Assembly: GCA_000934385.1 (NCBI GenBank)
Contig: KN880628.1
Coordinates: 1 to 45,342, forward strand
Direction: 5' to 3'
Origin: Cylindrobasidium torrendii FP15055 ss-10
Lineage: Eukaryota; Basidiomycota; Agaricomycetes; Agaricales; Physalacriaceae
DNA: 45,342 bases
Below, piece by piece: positions 42,209 through 45,342 of this stretch. A program made the position numbers and the translations under genes. Below the pieces are notes generated by a model that saw only the letters and a list, made by a program, of their open reading frames with translations, was not told the origin of the DNA and did no database searches. Numbering within the stretch: position 1 is the stretch's first letter; the number at the start of each line of letters is the position of its first letter.

Positions 42209-44318
42209 ATGTCCGAAGCCAAGGTGCGCCACATTCCGCATGTACCCACGATGACTAAACTGTCCTTAGAATGATGCATTGTCCATAGCGAATCCTGCAG
42301 CTCAACGTCTCGCTGCGTTAAAATACGTGACAAATCATATCTTGCAATGGCATCCATGTTCTGGCGTCTTCGATACGATTGTCCTTCCCCTACTGGCATT
42401 CTACCTGCATCCTTCCAAGTGTCCATCTATTGCAGATAGTCCCTCTCAATGGGAGGACCAGCTCGACTTTGCCTGGAGCTGCCTCCTTCTCCTACGCGAA
42501 TCAGCAAAGGGTGGCAACACGGACAAGATGATTGTGGAAGGTGCTCTCAGTAAATGGTGGCCCGGTCTTTCGAGATGGATGCTCTACCTCTTTCGACGCG
42601 CTATCGAAGACGGCAATATTCTGGAAGGCAAATGGAGGGACGTACTTGTCACTGCACTGTCGTTCTCCACCATTCCGCATGTGATGGACGATCCGCGCAT
42701 TGCTGATGCAACCTGGCATCGTTCCGCGGATGTTGGCTTTGCATTCGCTCAGCTCAGTCATAGCCTCATGTCATACGTCCTGGCGAAATACTCTTCAGAT
42801 CCTCAGCCTGAGAATGGCTATGATGCGCTTGCAATGGATATGAGCACTGATACAGCCCATCGAATCATCCTGGCAACTGCTGCTACCTCCGGAATTCCGG
42901 GGGCCACTCCAAACCTACCACAAGCGCTGACTTCGCCCTCGCTTGGCGAGAGCGCGATAACTTGCCTCATTACGGCTCTCTCTATTCGCCCACTGCCGTT
43001 TACTGTGCTCGATCGAGCATTGACGTCCGTCAACGATGCGGCGGGGAGTAACTGCTTCTGGCTTGCTGAGCAACGCGCAGTCTACTGGAACATGATGGCC
43101 CTACGAGCCATTGTCAAGCGCATACCAAACAGCCTAACCTTACCGCCGACGCACGATCTCATTCCTCATTGTGCTGTGACTGCACTCATATACTTATTTT
43201 ATGCGCTGTCCTACATGAGCCGGGATAGTATTCCTGATCTTGCTCATCTTGGGATTTTCCGAATACTCGTTGGACTTGCCCCGCTTATAGACCATCCCTC
43301 GAGTGTGTTCGACATCACTGATCTCAAAACGACTATCCAACGATTCCTATTTCAGTTGACCGTGTTTGCGGGATGGAAGTGCATAGCCAGAGCTGTTGGC
43401 CCTTATATTGAGGCATTAAGGGTGTACGAGTCGGGCGGGGACATTGTCGATGGAGCCATCAACTCCAGGAGGTCATTCATCGATGTCCTTTCTGAACTGC
43501 ACGAGGCCAGCATGAGCTACGGAGATCGTTCCCAGCGCATCTGCTGGTGCCCAACTGTATGTCTTCAAGTCTTGACTTTGATCCTTGTATCTTATCAAAT
43601 CTATTCGAGTGTCTCACCGCTACTCCCGAAGACTATGGCCAAGAAAATGGGCCATTGTGTCGTGCATGTTCGCGTTGCCGGGCTGTAGCATATTGCAGTA
43701 GCGAATGCCAGACGGAGCATTGGAACTTGGGTCACAAAATGGAATGCCGGAGGGTCCGCGAAAAAGAGCAATTGTACAGGAGTGGTGCGTGTTCATCCCC
43801 TTCAACTGGTCATATTGCTCATTCTGTGAACAGAGCGTCGCCCTGGCTGTAATTCAACCGACGTGAAGCAACTTCCACCCATACAGCTTAAGCAAATGAC
43901 GTTCATGTATCATTATGTTGAACATATCCTGACCAAGAACCTCGATTTCATCTACACGCATTTTGTCGACCCTGCCACAGGCGCGTATATCAATATGGAC
44001 GACACTATCTATGTGATGTTCTTCGAGAATCCTCCAGTATACTTCAAGAAGGGTCCCATCCAGAACAGCTTTTGGGGATACGAGATGTCTGAAGTGCATC
44101 GGTTCGTGCAATTTGGCGTGCCGTGGAATATGCCACACAGTGCTTTTGATGGGACTTTCAGTTCTCCAGATATGGAGGTCTTATTTGGCACGGTGGAACT
44201 TCCTGCTGAAGGTGATGTTTTCGAAAATGGCAGTACTCTTGAATTGGCAGTGGCACGCTCGCGGTACGCACCTTGTCCTCTTGGGGGATGGTGGATTACG
44301 AGACGAGGAGTACAATAG
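42209..44318 (+). CDS. MYND zinc-finger protein, function unknown
   Basis: Exon 1 is only 15 bp (MSEAK). Exon 2 (42270-43556) codes a helical region without known motifs. A 53-bp intron (43557-43609) joins CWCPT to CLTATPEDYG, creating the first MYND pair CPTC. CRACSRCRAVAYCSSECQTE and HWNLGHKMEC follow, so all zinc ligands are present. A further intron (about 43786-43832) leads to a C-terminal region (LKQMTFMYHYVEHILTKNLD, then GPIQNSFWGYEMSEVHRFVQ). MYND fingers bind proline-rich peptides in partner proteins (family knowledge). Large MYND proteins of this layout are numerous in agaricomycetes. The 3' end is uncertain: the frame stops at 44318, but another frame is open to 44499 and an additional intron near 44217-44250 could switch to it. 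Confidence 0.8.
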
Positions 44319-44653
44319 CATCGTTACTTACTTCAATGTAGCCTGCCAAGTCCTCCGCAACGTTGACTTATTGAGTATAACAAGAGGCAAATGCAAGGTT
44401 TTCACCGCTGCCTGCATGCATGAGGATGAATATCGAATCAAATGCTATGCGATGGCCATCAGCCATCGCTACCCACTGCCCAGCCTTGTGCTTATATAAA
44501 CATCAGAGCCTCCGATCTGATGATCGTTGTCGGCCTTTCCCGAACGACTCCTTTCCAAGATGCATAAATGTCGCGTCGTGGTGCCGCTGGCTCCTTCCCG
44601 CACTTCCTTCCCTCCAGTCACATACCCACCTCTACCCCTACCCATACTCAACC
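44319..44653. other. Intergenic region or 3' end of the MYND gene
   Basis: An open frame to 44499 may be the true end of the MYND protein (HLVLLGDGGLRDEEYNSIVT); otherwise I see no gene. A C/T-rich leader precedes the next ATG (about 44585-44650). Confidence 0.4.
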
Positions 44654-45212
44654 ATGCCTTCTCAAACCTGCTATGCTCACAGCCTCACCGCAACACACAA
44701 GCCCAGATTTGCATGCATTTGTATTGTCTGCCACCCAAAAAGCCTCGACAGGATCCCTAGGGATGTCGTTGAGGCTCTTCACGCCGACGTCGTGATCTCG
44801 AACGGAGAACGCGAGTTGATGCTCCGTGGCTTCCTCAAGGTCTCCGAGACCTGTGCCGCGGAGCCCATCGCTGAACTCATGTACAAGAGCGCAGCGAAGG
44901 CGGCGAACAACGCGACGGCGGTGCTGAAGGGAGTCCCTGTTCACAAGGAGAACGCGCCGTCGTCGAAAAGGGGTCCCAAGAACTTGGGGCGCAGGTCCGT
45001 AGTACTCCTCCTCTCGTCTGGCTTCACAATTCTGACCTTCATCTCTCTTTAGGGCGCAGCGGATGTTCCGCAAGATCTCGGGAACAACCCTCACCACAGC
45101 TCAGATTGGAGCGCCTGTCGCACTCAAGGCCCCGTCGTCCGAGGAGCCATCCGTCACCTTGGCTTCGTACGACACGGTATACGACATATTCGCCGAGTAC
45201 GGCAGCGCTTGA
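44654..45212 (+). CDS. Small protein of unknown function
   Basis: Two exons (44654-44994, 45053-45212) code for 166 residues. It starts MPSQTCYAHSLTATHKPRFA and has IPRDVVEALHADVVISNGER and PIAELMYKSAAKAANNATAV. After the intron come AQRMFRKISGTTL and SYDTVYDIFAEYGSA to the stop. Codon choice in exon 1 is GC-rich and gene-like, and the splice (AG/GTCCGT to CTCTTTAG) joins in frame. I recognise no domain. There is no signal peptide or membrane segment. The ATG follows a pyrimidine-rich leader, a usual context here. Confidence 0.62.
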
Positions 45213-45316
45213 GCTCTCGTACTGCAGTTGCCCCCAGTCTGGCTCTACTTCGGTGACGATATGGAGCCTGTATGGCTGGCGAGAAGCGGCGAGTACGAGC
45301 CCCAATCGCCCACCCT

Positions 45317-45342
45317 CTCCTCCTCCTCCTCCTCCTCCTCCT
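45317..45342. repeat. (CCT)n simple repeat at the window edge
   Basis: CCT repeats run to the last base of the window, so the full length is not visible. A stretch of this kind may code Ser or Glu runs or lie in a leader of the next gene. Confidence 0.85.

Overview
The window looks like nuclear DNA of a filamentous basidiomycete, probably an agaricomycete. Nearly every gene can only be read by removing many very short GT..AG introns (about 40-66 bp), several with a CTAAC or CTGAC-type branch site just before the acceptor. The gene families are also fungal: a Zn2Cys6 transcription factor with an MHR domain, a class V myosin, a paxillin-like LIM protein, a MYND protein, an NCS1 permease and a GH3 beta-glucosidase without a signal peptide. 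The lineage is inferred from gene style and families, not from a database search.

Layout. 1-3.2 kb: gene-poor, with a CACGTG cluster, a quasi-periodic TATGCG array and a weak F-box-like relic. 3.2-5.6 kb (-): intact, intron-rich amidase. 5.9-7.2 kb (+): WD-repeat nucleoporin resembling Nup37. 8.0-9.4 kb (+): secreted protein made of tandem cysteine repeats, the most unusual gene here. 10.2-13.1 kb (-): Zn2Cys6 transcription factor. 13.1-15.9 kb: no convincing gene. 15.9-16.6 kb (+): MIC19. 16.7-17.8 kb (-): single-pass membrane protein. 17.8-20.0 kb: gene-poor. 20.0-22.7 kb (+): 10-exon pseudokinase. 24.1-26.9 kb (-): proline-rich LIM protein. 27.4-33.0 kb (-): myosin V. 33.1-35.4 kb (+): ARP5. 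35.6-36.2 kb (+): UPF0538/C2orf76-like protein. 36.8-38.4 kb (+): purine-cytosine permease. 38.7-41.8 kb (+): beta-glucosidase. 42.2-44.3 kb (+): MYND protein. 44.7-45.2 kb (+): small unknown protein.

Most genes are housekeeping or cell-biology genes and do not form one pathway. Myosin V and the LIM protein could both serve actin-based polar growth, and ARP5 shares a 99-bp divergent promoter with myosin V; that functional link is inference. No biosynthetic cluster, CRISPR, rRNA or convincing tRNA was seen.

The strongest candidates for something undescribed are two. The first is the secreted repeat protein: an A-B-A-B higher-order array, 14 cysteines that can be paired within seven units, and introns at the same position in its first and last units only. 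The second is a kinase-fold protein that has lost the HRD aspartate, the catalytic-loop asparagine and the DFG motif but keeps APE.
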